This document shows, one piece after another, positions 1-7,535 of a DNA stretch of 59,162 nucleotides. Made by a program: the position numbers and the translations under genes. This DNA comes from Verrucomicrobiota bacterium (GTDB taxonomy: Bacteria; Verrucomicrobiota; Kiritimatiellia; SS1-B-03-39; UBA6053). Within the stretch, counting starts at the first letter, position 1. Every line of letters starts with the position of its first letter. The DNA is taken from NCBI GenBank assembly GCA_020831635.1, contig JAFIGC010000017.1, positions 1 to 59,162 on the forward strand. Reading direction: 5' to 3'. Under the pieces are notes generated by a model. It did not search any database, was not told the DNA's origin, and saw only the letters and a program-made list of their open reading frames with translations.

Positions 1-97
1 GTGGGTGGGTGGTGGGGGGGGGGGGGGGGTGGTTGGGGGGGGGGGGGGGGGGTGGGGGGTGGGGGGGGGGGGGGGGGGGGGTGGGGGGGGGGGGGGC
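1..97. repeat. Low-complexity poly-G tract (poly-C on the minus strand)
   Basis: The first ~97 bases are almost entirely G with scattered T and one C. On the minus strand they encode the proline tract of the partial gene. Such a tract at a window edge may mark a contig end and is prone to homopolymer error. Confidence 0.8.
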
Positions 98-382
98 GGG
101 GGTGGGCTCGGGTTCTTCCACTTCTTCCGGGATTTCCGTTTCCGTCGGATCGGGATCGGGCGTGGCGTCCGCTTCGAGGGGCGCTTCGGTTGTATCTTCC
201 TTCGGGCGTTCCCCGTCATCCCGGCTCAACCACCAATACACCCCGCCCGCCCACAGGGTCAGAAAGACCACCGCAATCCAAGCCCAGCCCCATCCGCCTC
301 CAGACGGACCCGTGCCGCCCGGCAGCGCGTTCAAATCCGCAGGTTCAAGGATTTCATCTTCGTCTGGTTGCGGCATGGACAT
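1..382 (-). CDS. Proline-rich single-pass membrane protein (3' partial, runs off the window)
   Basis: Reading leftward from an ATG at 382, one open frame continues to the window edge without a stop. The first ~30 residues are acidic and Gly-rich. One membrane helix follows (about residues 30-52, rich in W, A, V, L, G). Next come a short charged stretch and an acidic Pro/Glu/Thr-rich linker, then an almost pure proline tract with occasional His or Thr. The start lies one base after the glutaredoxin stop, so the two genes are probably co-translated. I recognise no family. The poly-C coding of the proline tract may contain sequencing or assembly errors, so its length and frame there are uncertain. 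Confidence 0.55.
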   Translation of the reverse strand, partial: MSMPQPDEDEILEPADLNALPGGTGPSGGGWGWAWIAVVFLTLWAGGVYWWLSRDDGERPKEDTTEAPLEADATPDPDPTETEIPEEVEEPEPTPAPPPPTPPPPPPHPPPPPPPPNHPPPPPTTHP

Positions 383-383
383 G

Positions 384-680
384 TTAGATCACGCCTTGAT
401 CCTTGAGAATACGGTCAAACTCACCCGAGGCAATCATGGGCTCCAGTTTCTTCCATCCGGGAATGTGCACGCGGTCATTGATGAAAATCTGGGGCACGAA
501 ATCCACATCCCCGGCCCGACGCTTCATCTCCGCCACGGTTTCATCCGGCACCCAGTCGTCCCGCTCGCCATCCCAATGCACCTCATGGGCTGTAAACGGC
601 AAATCGCGGGATCGCAGGTAGTTCATGGCCTTGTGACACAAACCACAGATTTCGGCATAATAGATTTCGATTTTCGGCAT
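384..680 (-). CDS. Glutaredoxin-like protein
   Basis: 98 residues of thioredoxin fold. A CxxC motif (CGLC) sits at residues 12-15 after the first beta strand, and the cis-proline motif VPQIFI at 62-67 is followed by a GWKKL-type segment, as in glutaredoxins. The family reduces disulfides and glutathione mixed disulfides in the cytoplasm. The ATG at 680 was chosen because an AAAGGA ribosome site lies just upstream; a longer frame to 719 would start inside a repeat. It sits downstream of the esterase and methyltransferase genes and divergent from an OxyR-type regulator. That fits an oxidative-stress role, although the link is inference. Confidence 0.8.
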   Translation of the reverse strand: MPKIEIYYAEICGLCHKAMNYLRSRDLPFTAHEVHWDGERDDWVPDETVAEMKRRAGDVDFVPQIFINDRVHIPGWKKLEPMIASGEFDRILKDQGVI

Positions 681-695
681 CGGGTTCCTTTCGGG

Positions 696-740
696 AAAAA
701 TGGGGACAGACCCCTTCAAAAAATGGGGACAGGCCCCTTA
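696..740. repeat. Two tandem copies of a GGGGACAGRCCCC palindrome
   Basis: Two ~23-bp copies of TGGGGACAGACCCCTT, the second with G for A, lie between the esterase and glutaredoxin genes. Each can form a GGGG/CCCC hairpin. They may act as a weak terminator or be mobile palindromic repeats. Confidence 0.7.
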
Positions 741-763
741 AAATAGCGGCAAATCCCATAAGG

Positions 764-1573
764 TCAACTTCTGGACAGCCAACGCAAAAGCAGTTCACCC
801 CAAGGATGGTTGGCGGCCAGTCCGAATCCGTGCCCGCCCTCGGGGTAGATGTGGAGTTCGGCGGGGACCTGGTGTCGGGTCAGGACTTCAAACAAGGCGA
901 TGCTGTTTGCCGGGGAAACGGCTTGATCGTCCTGTGCATGCACCAAAAACATGGGCGGAGTTTCGGGGGTGATCGCGTTTTCAAGGGAAAGGGCTTCCAC
1001 CAGGGCCGGATCGGGAGATTTTCCCAACAGATTGTCACGGGAGCCAAAATGACTGGTCGTGGCCGTGAAACTCACCACCGGATAAATCAGGGCCGCGAAA
1101 TCGGGCCGAAAAGCGACCGAATCCAGAGTGTCTCCGATTCTCCCGGCAGTCACCACGGGTTGGCTGGCCAGGCTTCCGGCCAGATGTCCGCCCGCGGAAA
1201 ACCCCATGACCCCGACCTGATCCGTGTTCAGTCCCTGGGTTTCCGCCCAATGGCGCAACACCCGCAACCCGCGCTGGGCATCCATCAAAGGCACCGGATG
1301 TCGGCGGGGCGCGTGGCGATATTCCAAAACGGCGGCGGCAATGCCATGGGCATTGAGCAATTGGGCCGGACGATGCCCCTCCTTGGCGGAACTCACGTAT
1401 GCGTAGGCGCCACCGGGTAGGATTAATACCGCTTTTCCGGTACGGTGTTCGGGTGAAGGCAAATAGACGTGCAGATTGGGAAAAAGGCCGTCATCGGGCA
1501 GCGCCATGGGCATTGCATCCTGGGGCCATAGGTCCAATTTTTCGGGAAGATTGATTGAAGGGTGTGCCTGCAT
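764..1573 (-). CDS. Alpha/beta hydrolase (acetyl-esterase / lipase-like)
   Basis: 269 residues. The nucleophile elbow GFSAGG is at 124-129 (Ser126). An oxyanion-hole segment LPGGAY lies at 52-57. The acid is probably D215 or D216 in HAQDD, and the histidine is H248 in GGHGFG, which completes the triad in family order. The protein resembles BD-FAE/Aes esterases that remove acyl groups from sugars or other small esters. No signal peptide is apparent. The ATG at 1573 was chosen because it lies one base after the methyltransferase stop, implying translational coupling; a longer frame to 1621 would overlap that gene. Confidence 0.8.
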   Translation of the reverse strand: MQAHPSINLPEKLDLWPQDAMPMALPDDGLFPNLHVYLPSPEHRTGKAVLILPGGAYAYVSSAKEGHRPAQLLNAHGIAAAVLEYRHAPRRHPVPLMDAQRGLRVLRHWAETQGLNTDQVGVMGFSAGGHLAGSLASQPVVTAGRIGDTLDSVAFRPDFAALIYPVVSFTATTSHFGSRDNLLGKSPDPALVEALSLENAITPETPPMFLVHAQDDQAVSPANSIALFEVLTRHQVPAELHIYPEGGHGFGLAANHPWGELLLRWLSRS

Positions 1574-1574
1574 G

Positions 1575-2567
1575 TCAGCGTTCCGGCGTGGCCCGCACCA
1601 TGGTATAGGGCGTGCCTTCAATGTGTTGGGTGTAGCAGTCGGTGAAACCGGTTTCGTTCAGCAGGGCTTCGAGGCGTTCCACCGTATACACCCGAGAGGT
1701 GGGGCGCATGAGCATCATGTTGATTTGAAAGAGTGCGGAATACACGGGCGTGGTGCGGTCGGGATCGAGCATGAGGTCAATCACATAGAGATGTCCGCCG
1801 GGCTTCAGGGCGGCGCACATTTTGCGGAAAAGGGCATGAATATCTTCTTCCGGTTCCTGATGCAGGGCGCCGCAATACAAGACCACGTCCTGATCCGAGG
1901 GGAATTCGGCGGTGTGGTAATCCCCGCCTTGGAAGGTCAGCCGATCCAATGCCGCCTTTCCGGCATGGATATCCGCCGCCGCCGCCACTACCGGAGGCAA
2001 ATCCAATACCGTGGCCCGAAAACTTTCATCCTGTTCCAACAATTTCAGACTGAAGGTGCCGGGCCCCCCGCCGACATCCAGCCAGCGGGTGTTTTCGGGG
2101 AAAACCAAATACGGAAGGACGCCGCGGGCCATAATGCCGGCCCGGCTGTGCATGCCTTCTACGAAACGCTTCATGCGTTCGGGATCTTTTCCCAGGTGGG
2201 GGTTGTCGGGCAGGGCCGGCTTGCCGGTGCGCACGCAGTCGGGCAGACGCATCCACAATGCAAACAAATCGCCGTTGAATTTCAGGGCCGCCAAGAGTGA
2301 ATCCGGGGAGGCGGGATCCAGGAGCGGTTGCAAGTCATCGGGAATCCGGTACTGATTTCCAGCCTTTCCCAAAACTTCCAGGCCGCAAAGACTGTCCAAT
2401 AAGGCCTGCAAATGCAAAACCGAGCAGTCCAATTTTTCCGCCAGGTCTTCGGCGGAGGCCGCGCCCGTTGCCAGCAGGTCGAAGATCCCCAGGGACACGG
2501 CCGCATTGAGGGCGGCGGATTGCCAGTATCTGGAGGCGAGGTCAACGAGATCAACAGGGTTGTGCAT
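1575..2567 (-). CDS. SAM-dependent O-methyltransferase, family 2 (acetylserotonin/hydroxyneurosporene OMT-like)
   Basis: 330 residues. An N-terminal winged-helix dimerisation region (about 1-100) precedes a Rossmann methyltransferase domain with the SAM motif LDVGGGPG at 163-170. A histidine in the GALHQEP segment (about 236) is in the position of the family's catalytic base. Plant-type O-methyltransferases and bacterial relatives methylate hydroxyls on aromatics, polyketides or carotenoid precursors; the substrate cannot be read here. A GGAG ribosome site precedes the ATG. The gene heads a minus-strand unit with the esterase and is divergent from oxyR. Confidence 0.8.
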   Translation of the reverse strand: MHNPVDLVDLASRYWQSAALNAAVSLGIFDLLATGAASAEDLAEKLDCSVLHLQALLDSLCGLEVLGKAGNQYRIPDDLQPLLDPASPDSLLAALKFNGDLFALWMRLPDCVRTGKPALPDNPHLGKDPERMKRFVEGMHSRAGIMARGVLPYLVFPENTRWLDVGGGPGTFSLKLLEQDESFRATVLDLPPVVAAAADIHAGKAALDRLTFQGGDYHTAEFPSDQDVVLYCGALHQEPEEDIHALFRKMCAALKPGGHLYVIDLMLDPDRTTPVYSALFQINMMLMRPTSRVYTVERLEALLNETGFTDCYTQHIEGTPYTMVRATPER

Positions 2568-2645
2568 AAGGATTCTCCAATGACATGGATTGATTTATAT
2601 ACAATTAGTGAAAGGTTTCTGTTGCGTCAAGCAGACATGTGTTGT

Positions 2646-2660
2646 ATAGCTGTAATCTAT
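2646..2660. promoter_or_regulatory. Candidate OxyR/LysR half-operator ATAG-N7-CTAT
   Basis: ATAG at 2646-2649 and CTAT at 2657-2660 are separated by exactly 7 bases. This matches one module of the classical OxyR site. The right half overlaps the regulator's start codon (2659-2661), which suggests autorepression. The second upstream module of a full site is not clearly present. Confidence 0.5.
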
Positions 2661-3540
2661 GGAACTACATCAACTTCGATATTTTGTGGCCGTTGCGGAA
2701 ACCGGGTCCTTTAGCCGGGGCGCGGAACGATGCGGCATCACCCAGCCTTCTCTGAGCCAACAGATCCTCAAACTGGAAGACGAGCTGAAACAAAAGCTTT
2801 TCGACCGTTTGGGGCGATCGGTTCAGATGACGCCCTCGGGCCGTATTCTTCTTCCCCGCGCCCAGCGCATTCTCGCGGAAGTCAACTCCGCGAGCAAAGC
2901 CGTGCAACAGGATGTGCTCGAAGGAAAGGGCAGCCTCACCATTGGCGCCATTCCCACCATCGCCCCGTTTTTGTTGCCGGAGGCTCTTGGCGAACTGCGG
3001 AAGCGTTTCCCCGAGGCCGAGCTGCACATCACCGAAGACACCACCGACCGCCTCATGCAAAAGCTGGTGCGCGCGGAAATCGATTGCGCCATCATGAGTC
3101 CGCCCGTGGAGGAAGACCATTTGGTTTCGGAATTGCTGTTCACCGAGGAATTGTACGCGATTCTGCCGCCGAAGCATCCGCTCGCCCAAAGCGGCGAAGT
3201 GAAGCTGTCCATGCTGCAGGGCCAGGATGCCATCATTCTCCAACCCATGCACTGCTTGAGCGCCCAAATCGATGCGTTCTGCAAAGCCGAAGGCGTGCAG
3301 CGTCACGTGACCTGCTCCACCTCGCAATTGGGAACCCTCTACAACATGGTTGCCTTGGGCATGGGATTGAGCGTGGTCCCGGAAATGTTCGTCCGCCGCG
3401 CCCCCAACGGTCCGTGCGTGATCAAGAACTTCTCCGGAAAAATTCCCACCCGCGATATCGCCATCTATTGGCACGGCGGCAGGGTCCGCAATCCGCTCGG
3501 CGAATTCTTGGCCGACATCGTGCGCGCCAAAAACAAGTAA
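2659..3540 (+). CDS. oxyR: LysR-family peroxide regulator, OxyR-like
   Basis: 293 residues, the usual LysR length. The winged helix-turn-helix is at about 1-60 and a periplasmic-binding-like effector domain fills the rest. Two cysteines at residues 199 and 208 lie in HCLSAQIDAFC. They match the spacing, and by my count the numbering, of the redox Cys pair of E. coli OxyR, which forms a disulfide with peroxide. The start is the standard MELHQLRYF but has no clear ribosome site, and an ATAG-N7-CTAT site overlaps it. The divergent operon ends in a glutaredoxin gene, a classical OxyR-type target (established in E. coli; inferred here). Confidence 0.85.
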   Translation: MELHQLRYFVAVAETGSFSRGAERCGITQPSLSQQILKLEDELKQKLFDRLGRSVQMTPSGRILLPRAQRILAEVNSASKAVQQDVLEGKGSLTIGAIPTIAPFLLPEALGELRKRFPEAELHITEDTTDRLMQKLVRAEIDCAIMSPPVEEDHLVSELLFTEELYAILPPKHPLAQSGEVKLSMLQGQDAIILQPMHCLSAQIDAFCKAEGVQRHVTCSTSQLGTLYNMVALGMGLSVVPEMFVRRAPNGPCVIKNFSGKIPTRDIAIYWHGGRVRNPLGEFLADIVRAKNK

Positions 3541-3565
3541 TGTCCCCCTTCGCCCGGTCCCGAAA

Positions 3566-3976
3566 ATGCCCGCTAAAAAACGCAAGGTGGATGGGGGTTG
3601 GTTGCAAGTGCAACGGGAGCGTCATGATTTGGGGCCGGAATACTCGCCTCCTCCCCCCAACAGCATGCACATGTTCGCCGACGTCATGCCGGGGGTGATG
3701 AAAGGGATGGGGTTGGAAAGCCCCATGCGCGTTTCCGACCTCAAACCCAAATGGCCCGACCTCGTGGGCGCCACCAACGCCAAACATTCTCGTCCCGGAC
3801 ATTGGGAAAAGGGCGTGCTCACCATTTACGTGGATCACAATGTGTGGCTGGCCGAACTGAAACGCAACGCCTCGGTGGCCATTCTCAAGCGGCTGAAAAC
3901 CCTTTACGGCAAGGACGCCCCCAAGTCCTTGCGCTTTCAAATTGACCCCGGCGAAGATGTGGATGAATGGAGATAA
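3566..3976 (+). CDS. DUF721 / DciA-like protein
   Basis: 136 residues. A basic, proline-containing N-terminus is followed by the DUF721 core, with the signature W-P-D-L-V-G at about 65-70 and the strand LTIYVDHNVWLAEL at about 85-98. DciA-type proteins load the replicative helicase DnaB in bacteria that lack DnaC. It lies 25 bases after oxyR and just before an M20 peptidase, so position says little about its role. Family membership is reasonably clear; the DciA function is inferred. Confidence 0.7.
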   Translation: MPAKKRKVDGGWLQVQRERHDLGPEYSPPPPNSMHMFADVMPGVMKGMGLESPMRVSDLKPKWPDLVGATNAKHSRPGHWEKGVLTIYVDHNVWLAELKRNASVAILKRLKTLYGKDAPKSLRFQIDPGEDVDEWR

Positions 3977-3979
3977 CCG

Positions 3980-5155
3980 ATGAATCACCTGAATGAAGAA
4001 CAAGCCACCCAAACTTTGATGGACCTCCTGGCGGTGCCCGGACTCAGCGGACGCGAGCGACAGGTCGCCGACCTCATCATCCGCCGCCTGATCGAAGCCG
4101 GTTGCAAACCGGACTGGATCATGGAGGATGACGCCCACACCCGAATTCCCGGCGACTTCGAAATGGGCAACCTCATCGTCAAACTGCCCGGTACCGTGGA
4201 CGGCCCCCGGTTGATGTTCGCCGGACACATGGACACCGTCCCCCTGGTGCGGGGCGTGGAGCCCGTTCGCAAAGGAAACCGCATCGTCCCCAAAGGTCCC
4301 ACCGCCCTCGGCGCTGACAACCGCACCGCCTGCGGGGTGTTGCTGACCCTGGTGGAGACCCTCTTGCGCGAAAATCTGCCCCATCCCCCGCTGACCCTGC
4401 TGTTTACCGTGGGCGAGGAAATCGGACTCTGGGGGGCCAAGGAAATGAACCCCGCCGATCTCGGACATCCGGCCATGGGCTTTAATATCGACTCGGGAGA
4501 TCCCGAGGAGGTCGTCATCGGCGCCATTGGCGCCCATCGCTGGGACGTGGAGATTCGCGGAGCCGCCGCCCATGCCGGCGTGCACCCCGAACGCGGCGTC
4601 TCCGCCATTCTCATCGCCGCCAAGGCCATCAACCGCTTTTCCGAGCAAGGGTATTTCGGCCTCATCGAGAAAGACGGACGCAAAAGCACCAGCAATGTCG
4701 GGGTCATTCAGGGCGGTGAAGCCACCAACCAAGTGACCGACCGCCTGCACATCCGGGGCGAATCCCGCAGTCACGACCCCGAATTTCTCAAGGAAATCAC
4801 CGCCGCCATCGAAAACGCCTTCCTGGAAGCCGCCGCGTCCGTGGCCAGCACAGACGGACGTACGGGAAAAATCACCTTCAATCGGCAAGAGGACTACCAC
4901 GCCTTCAAAATTTCCGAAGACGAACCTGTCGTCGCCCGTACCCGGGCCGCACAGGAAGCGTTGGGAATTACCTGCCGTCCCCATGTCACCAATGGCGGTC
5001 TGGACGCCAACTTTTTCAACGTCAAAGGCGTACCCACCGTTACCCTCGGCGCCGGACAACACAATCCCCACACGCCCGAAGAATATGCGGATGTGGACGA
5101 ATATTTGACCTGCTGTCGGCTGGCCCTGCGGATTGTCGCGGATTCCGCGCAATGA
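3980..5155 (+). CDS. M20-family metallopeptidase (peptidase T-like)
   Basis: 391 residues. Metal and catalytic residues are recognisable: H83 and D85 in GHMDTV, D113 in GADN, E146-E147 in GEEIG, an IDSGD segment near 172, and a C-terminal GAGQHNPHTPEE with a metal histidine. The middle insert is the usual dimerisation (lid) domain with GAAAHAG. Family members are cytoplasmic zinc aminopeptidases or amidohydrolases acting on small peptides. It starts 3 bases after the DciA-like stop, and its own stop overlaps the next start as ATGA, so the genes look like one transcription unit. Confidence 0.85.
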   Translation: MNHLNEEQATQTLMDLLAVPGLSGRERQVADLIIRRLIEAGCKPDWIMEDDAHTRIPGDFEMGNLIVKLPGTVDGPRLMFAGHMDTVPLVRGVEPVRKGNRIVPKGPTALGADNRTACGVLLTLVETLLRENLPHPPLTLLFTVGEEIGLWGAKEMNPADLGHPAMGFNIDSGDPEEVVIGAIGAHRWDVEIRGAAAHAGVHPERGVSAILIAAKAINRFSEQGYFGLIEKDGRKSTSNVGVIQGGEATNQVTDRLHIRGESRSHDPEFLKEITAAIENAFLEAAASVASTDGRTGKITFNRQEDYHAFKISEDEPVVARTRAAQEALGITCRPHVTNGGLDANFFNVKGVPTVTLGAGQHNPHTPEEYADVDEYLTCCRLALRIVADSAQ

Positions 5156-5892
5156 TTCCGCCCCTGATTGTGGGGGGCAACGTCATCACCCTCTTCACCG
5201 GCTTTGCCAAAACCGGCGTGCCCGGCGTCGGCATTCTCGCGGCCATTCTTCTGGCCAACATGATGGAAGAAACCCGCGAATCCGTAGGCACCCTGCTGCC
5301 ACTGTTGATTTTCGCGGATTTTTTCGCGGTGGGCACCTACCGCAAACACACCGACTGGAAAGTCGTGCGCCGCATTCTGCCGCCCACGGTTGTCGGCGTC
5401 TTGTGCGGCGCCCTCGCCCTGCGGCATCTGCACGGTCAGCGCTTTGACCTCATGATGGGCGGCCTGGTGTTGTTCCAGCTCTGTCTGGATTTGCTGCGGC
5501 AACGCTTGAAATGGAACAAACTTCCCCACCACGCCCTTTATGCGCTTTTCTTTGGTATCATGACCGGTTTCACAACGACCTTGGGGAACATGGCCGGGCC
5601 CATCATGACCCTGTATCTGCTCAGCGTCGGTTTGGAAGACAAGCACCGTTTCATGGGCAGCATGGCCTGGTTTTTCCTGATCATCAACGTCTTGAAAGTC
5701 CCCATTTTCATCGCCGAAGGCATGATTACCCCCGAAACCTTACTCACCAGCCTTTCCTTTGCGCCCGGGGTGGTGCTCGGGGCTCTGCTCGGACGCCGCA
5801 TCTTCAAGCACATTCCCCAGACCCCATTCAAAGTCATCGTCCAGGTCCTCGCCGCTCTGGCCGCTTTTCGGTTGCTGGGGTGGTTGGGATAG
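5152..5892 (+). CDS. TauE/SafE-family membrane permease
   Basis: 246 residues, nearly all hydrophobic, with about seven to eight membrane helices and two half-repeats. Each half opens with a glycine-rich loop of TauE style (near GFAKTGVPGVG and GFTTTLGNMAGP). The family exports sulfite, sulfonate or other small anions; the substrate is unknown here. The ATG overlaps the peptidase stop by 4 bases. The stop TAG (5890-5892) runs directly into a REP-like repeat. Confidence 0.8.
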   Translation: MIPPLIVGGNVITLFTGFAKTGVPGVGILAAILLANMMEETRESVGTLLPLLIFADFFAVGTYRKHTDWKVVRRILPPTVVGVLCGALALRHLHGQRFDLMMGGLVLFQLCLDLLRQRLKWNKLPHHALYALFFGIMTGFTTTLGNMAGPIMTLYLLSVGLEDKHRFMGSMAWFFLIINVLKVPIFIAEGMITPETLLTSLSFAPGVVLGALLGRRIFKHIPQTPFKVIVQVLAALAAFRLLGWLG

Positions 5893-6055
5893 CGCGGCGA
5901 AGCCGCTTTGGAGTGCGTGTAGCGAGCACCGCGAAGCTACCGCTTTGCAGAGGCTTTGTCCCATGCCGGGCCTTGTCGATTGGCCACGGGAAAAGCGGTA
6001 GCTTCGTTGCACTCGCTACCGCACTCCAAAGCGGCTACGCCGCGCTTATTACTCC
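5891..6055. repeat. REP-like bipartite palindromic repeat (left flank of the RAYT gene)
   Basis: The left half contains the hairpin GCGGCGAAGCCGC, then TTTGGAGTGCGTGTAGCGAG, then a GTAGC...GCTAC hairpin. After a ~50-base variable centre, the same unit recurs in reverse, ending in CGCTTATTACTCC. It abuts the TauE-like stop codon and precedes the transposase. Confidence 0.85.
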
Positions 6056-6113
6056 ACAAAAATTCCTGCGTTTTCCACTTGAACTTTCATGCAATAAAGT
6101 AATTCATTCGTAT

Positions 6114-6668
6114 ATGAAAGAAATCGACTGGCATCACGCTCCCCTTCATCGGTTTGTGCCCAATGCGGTACATATGATTACCGGTGCGACGTATCAAAAG
6201 CGGCACCTTTTCAGCAAAAACAAGCAACTGCACTTTTTTCAGGATACGCTGTTGAATGGCTTGGTTGAATTCGGTTGGACGCCTCACGCGTGGGCCTGTT
6301 TGTCTAATCATTACCATGCAATCGCAAAGGCTCCGGAGGAGGGGGATCTTTCGGGACTGCTGCAAACCATCCATTCCCGATTAGGCATGGGCCTCAACGA
6401 ACTGGACCAGACCCCGGGACGACAGGTGATGTATCAATTTTGGGACCGTTGTATCAGCTTTGACAAAAGTTATTACGCCCGCATGAATTATGTGATCCAA
6501 AATCCGGTGAAACACGGGTTGGTGGAGGATGCGCGCCATTACCCCTATTGTTCTGCCGCCTGGTTTGAGCGCAATAATCCCAAAAGTGTTTGCCGCCGCG
6601 TCTACTCCCACAAGTGGGACAAGGTGAAAGAGCCGGATGACTTCGATGTGGTTTGGTGTGCGGAGTGA
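6114..6668 (+). CDS. REP-associated tyrosine transposase (RAYT, Y1/HUH family)
   Basis: 184 residues. The HUH metal motif is HYH at 66-68 within SNHYHAI. A Tyr-containing helix follows at about 120-135 (SYYARMNYVIQNPVKHGLV), which carries the likely nucleophile. These single-copy Y1 transposases cut and rejoin REP palindromes on single-stranded DNA and are thought to spread them. The ATG at 6114 was chosen because the frame upstream is only repeat read-through. REP-like units flank the gene on both sides, as is typical. It appears intact and therefore possibly active. Confidence 0.85.
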   Translation: MKEIDWHHAPLHRFVPNAVHMITGATYQKRHLFSKNKQLHFFQDTLLNGLVEFGWTPHAWACLSNHYHAIAKAPEEGDLSGLLQTIHSRLGMGLNELDQTPGRQVMYQFWDRCISFDKSYYARMNYVIQNPVKHGLVEDARHYPYCSAAWFERNNPKSVCRRVYSHKWDKVKEPDDFDVVWCAE

Positions 6669-6671
6669 CGG

Positions 6672-6828
6672 GCCCGGCGAAGCCGCTTTGGAGTGCGTGT
6701 AGCGAGCCTACCGCTTTGCAGAGCTATTGTCCGAGGCCAGCCCTTTTCGTTTGGCCGTGGGAAAAGCGGTAGCTTCGTTGCACTCGCTACGCGCACTCCA
6801 AAGCGGCTACGCCGCGCACTTTACTCCG
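6672..6828. repeat. REP-like bipartite palindromic repeat (right flank of the RAYT gene)
   Basis: Same architecture as 5891-6055: a GGCGAAGCC hairpin, TTTGGAGTGCGTGTAGCGAG, a variable centre, then the reverse unit ending near TTTACTCCG. The left unit lacks part of the second hairpin seen in other copies. Confidence 0.85.
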
Positions 6829-7219
6829 TTTGAGTTACCGTGGGGGGCGGTGGATATGCGACGCGAAGCGTCTTTGGAGTGCGTGTAGCGAGCCCCGCGA
6901 AGCTACCGCTTTGCAGAGCCTTTGTCCGAAGCAGGGCCTTGTCGTTTGGCCGTGGGAAAAAGCGGTAGCTTCGTTGCACTCGCTACCGCACTCCAAAGCG
7001 GCTTCGCCGCGCTCCTTACTCCGTTTGAGTTACCGTGGGGGGCGGTGGATATGCGACGCGAAGCGTCTTTGGAGTGCGTGTAGCGAGCCCCGCGAAGCTA
7101 CCGCTTTGCAGAGACTTTGTCCCAAGCCGGCCCTTGTCGTTTGGACGTGGGAAAAGCGGTAGCTTCGTTGCACTCGCTACGCGCACTCCAAAGCGGCTTC
7201 GCCGCGCTACTTACTCCGC
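6821..7219. repeat. 195-bp tandem array of REP-like elements
   Basis: The boundary TTACTCCG recurs at 6821, 7016 and 7211, so two complete units have an exact 195-bp period. Each unit starts with a unique spacer (GTTTGAGTTACCGTGG...), then the hairpin GACGCGAAGCGTC, and ends with the reverse unit GCGGCTTCGCCGC. The two arms of each unit therefore use different, internally compensated hairpin stems. Confidence 0.85.
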
Positions 7220-7242
7220 TCGTCTTGTCGCCGAAGCCGGAC

Positions 7243-7271
7243 TTGACTCCGAAGTGTCATTATAGTATCAC
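7243..7271 (+). promoter_or_regulatory. Candidate promoter of the Phd/RelE module
   Basis: TTGACT (7243-7248), a 17-base spacer and TATCAC (7266-7271) lie just before the antitoxin ATG at 7278. The intervening AGTG...CACT is an imperfect palindrome that could be the autoregulatory operator. Confidence 0.4.
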
Positions 7272-7277
7272 TTTGGT

Positions 7278-7535
7278 ATGAAAACGGAACTCGTTACCAC
7301 ATTGAAGCGACAAGCGGCTCGTGTATTGGCCGACCTGCATGAAACGGGTGAACCGGTACTCATTACAGAGCACGGGAAACCGTCCGCGTATTTAATCAAC
7401 GTGGATTCGTATGAATATATGCAAGACCGTATGCATATTCTGGAGGGGATCGCGCGCGGAGAACGCGCGATTCTGGAAGAACGGACATTCTCGCATGCCG
7501 AAGCCCAAGAAAAAATGAAAAAATGGCTCGGTTGA
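7278..7535 (+). CDS. Type II antitoxin, Phd/YefM family
   Basis: 85 residues. The N-terminal Phd/YefM fold includes TLKRQAARVLADLHETGEPVLITEHGKPSAYLINVD-like segments (about 8-45), with the family's typical 'I-T-x-x-G-K-P' turn, and a C-terminal toxin-binding helix (about 50-84). It should bind and neutralise the RelE/ParE-like toxin whose start overlaps its 3' end by 13 bases, and autoregulate the pair. It lies directly after the 195-bp repeat array. Confidence 0.8.
   Translation: MKTELVTTLKRQAARVLADLHETGEPVLITEHGKPSAYLINVDSYEYMQDRMHILEGIARGERAILEERTFSHAEAQEKMKKWLG

Noticed and set aside
3422-5152. 576-residue minus-strand open frame
   Set aside because: It is the shadow of the DciA-like and M20 genes, both of which have clear motifs and proper starts on the plus strand.
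6821-7219. Regular repeats resembling a CRISPR array
   Set aside because: The period is 195 bp, the units are long bipartite palindromes, and spacers are near-identical rather than unique. No cas genes are present.
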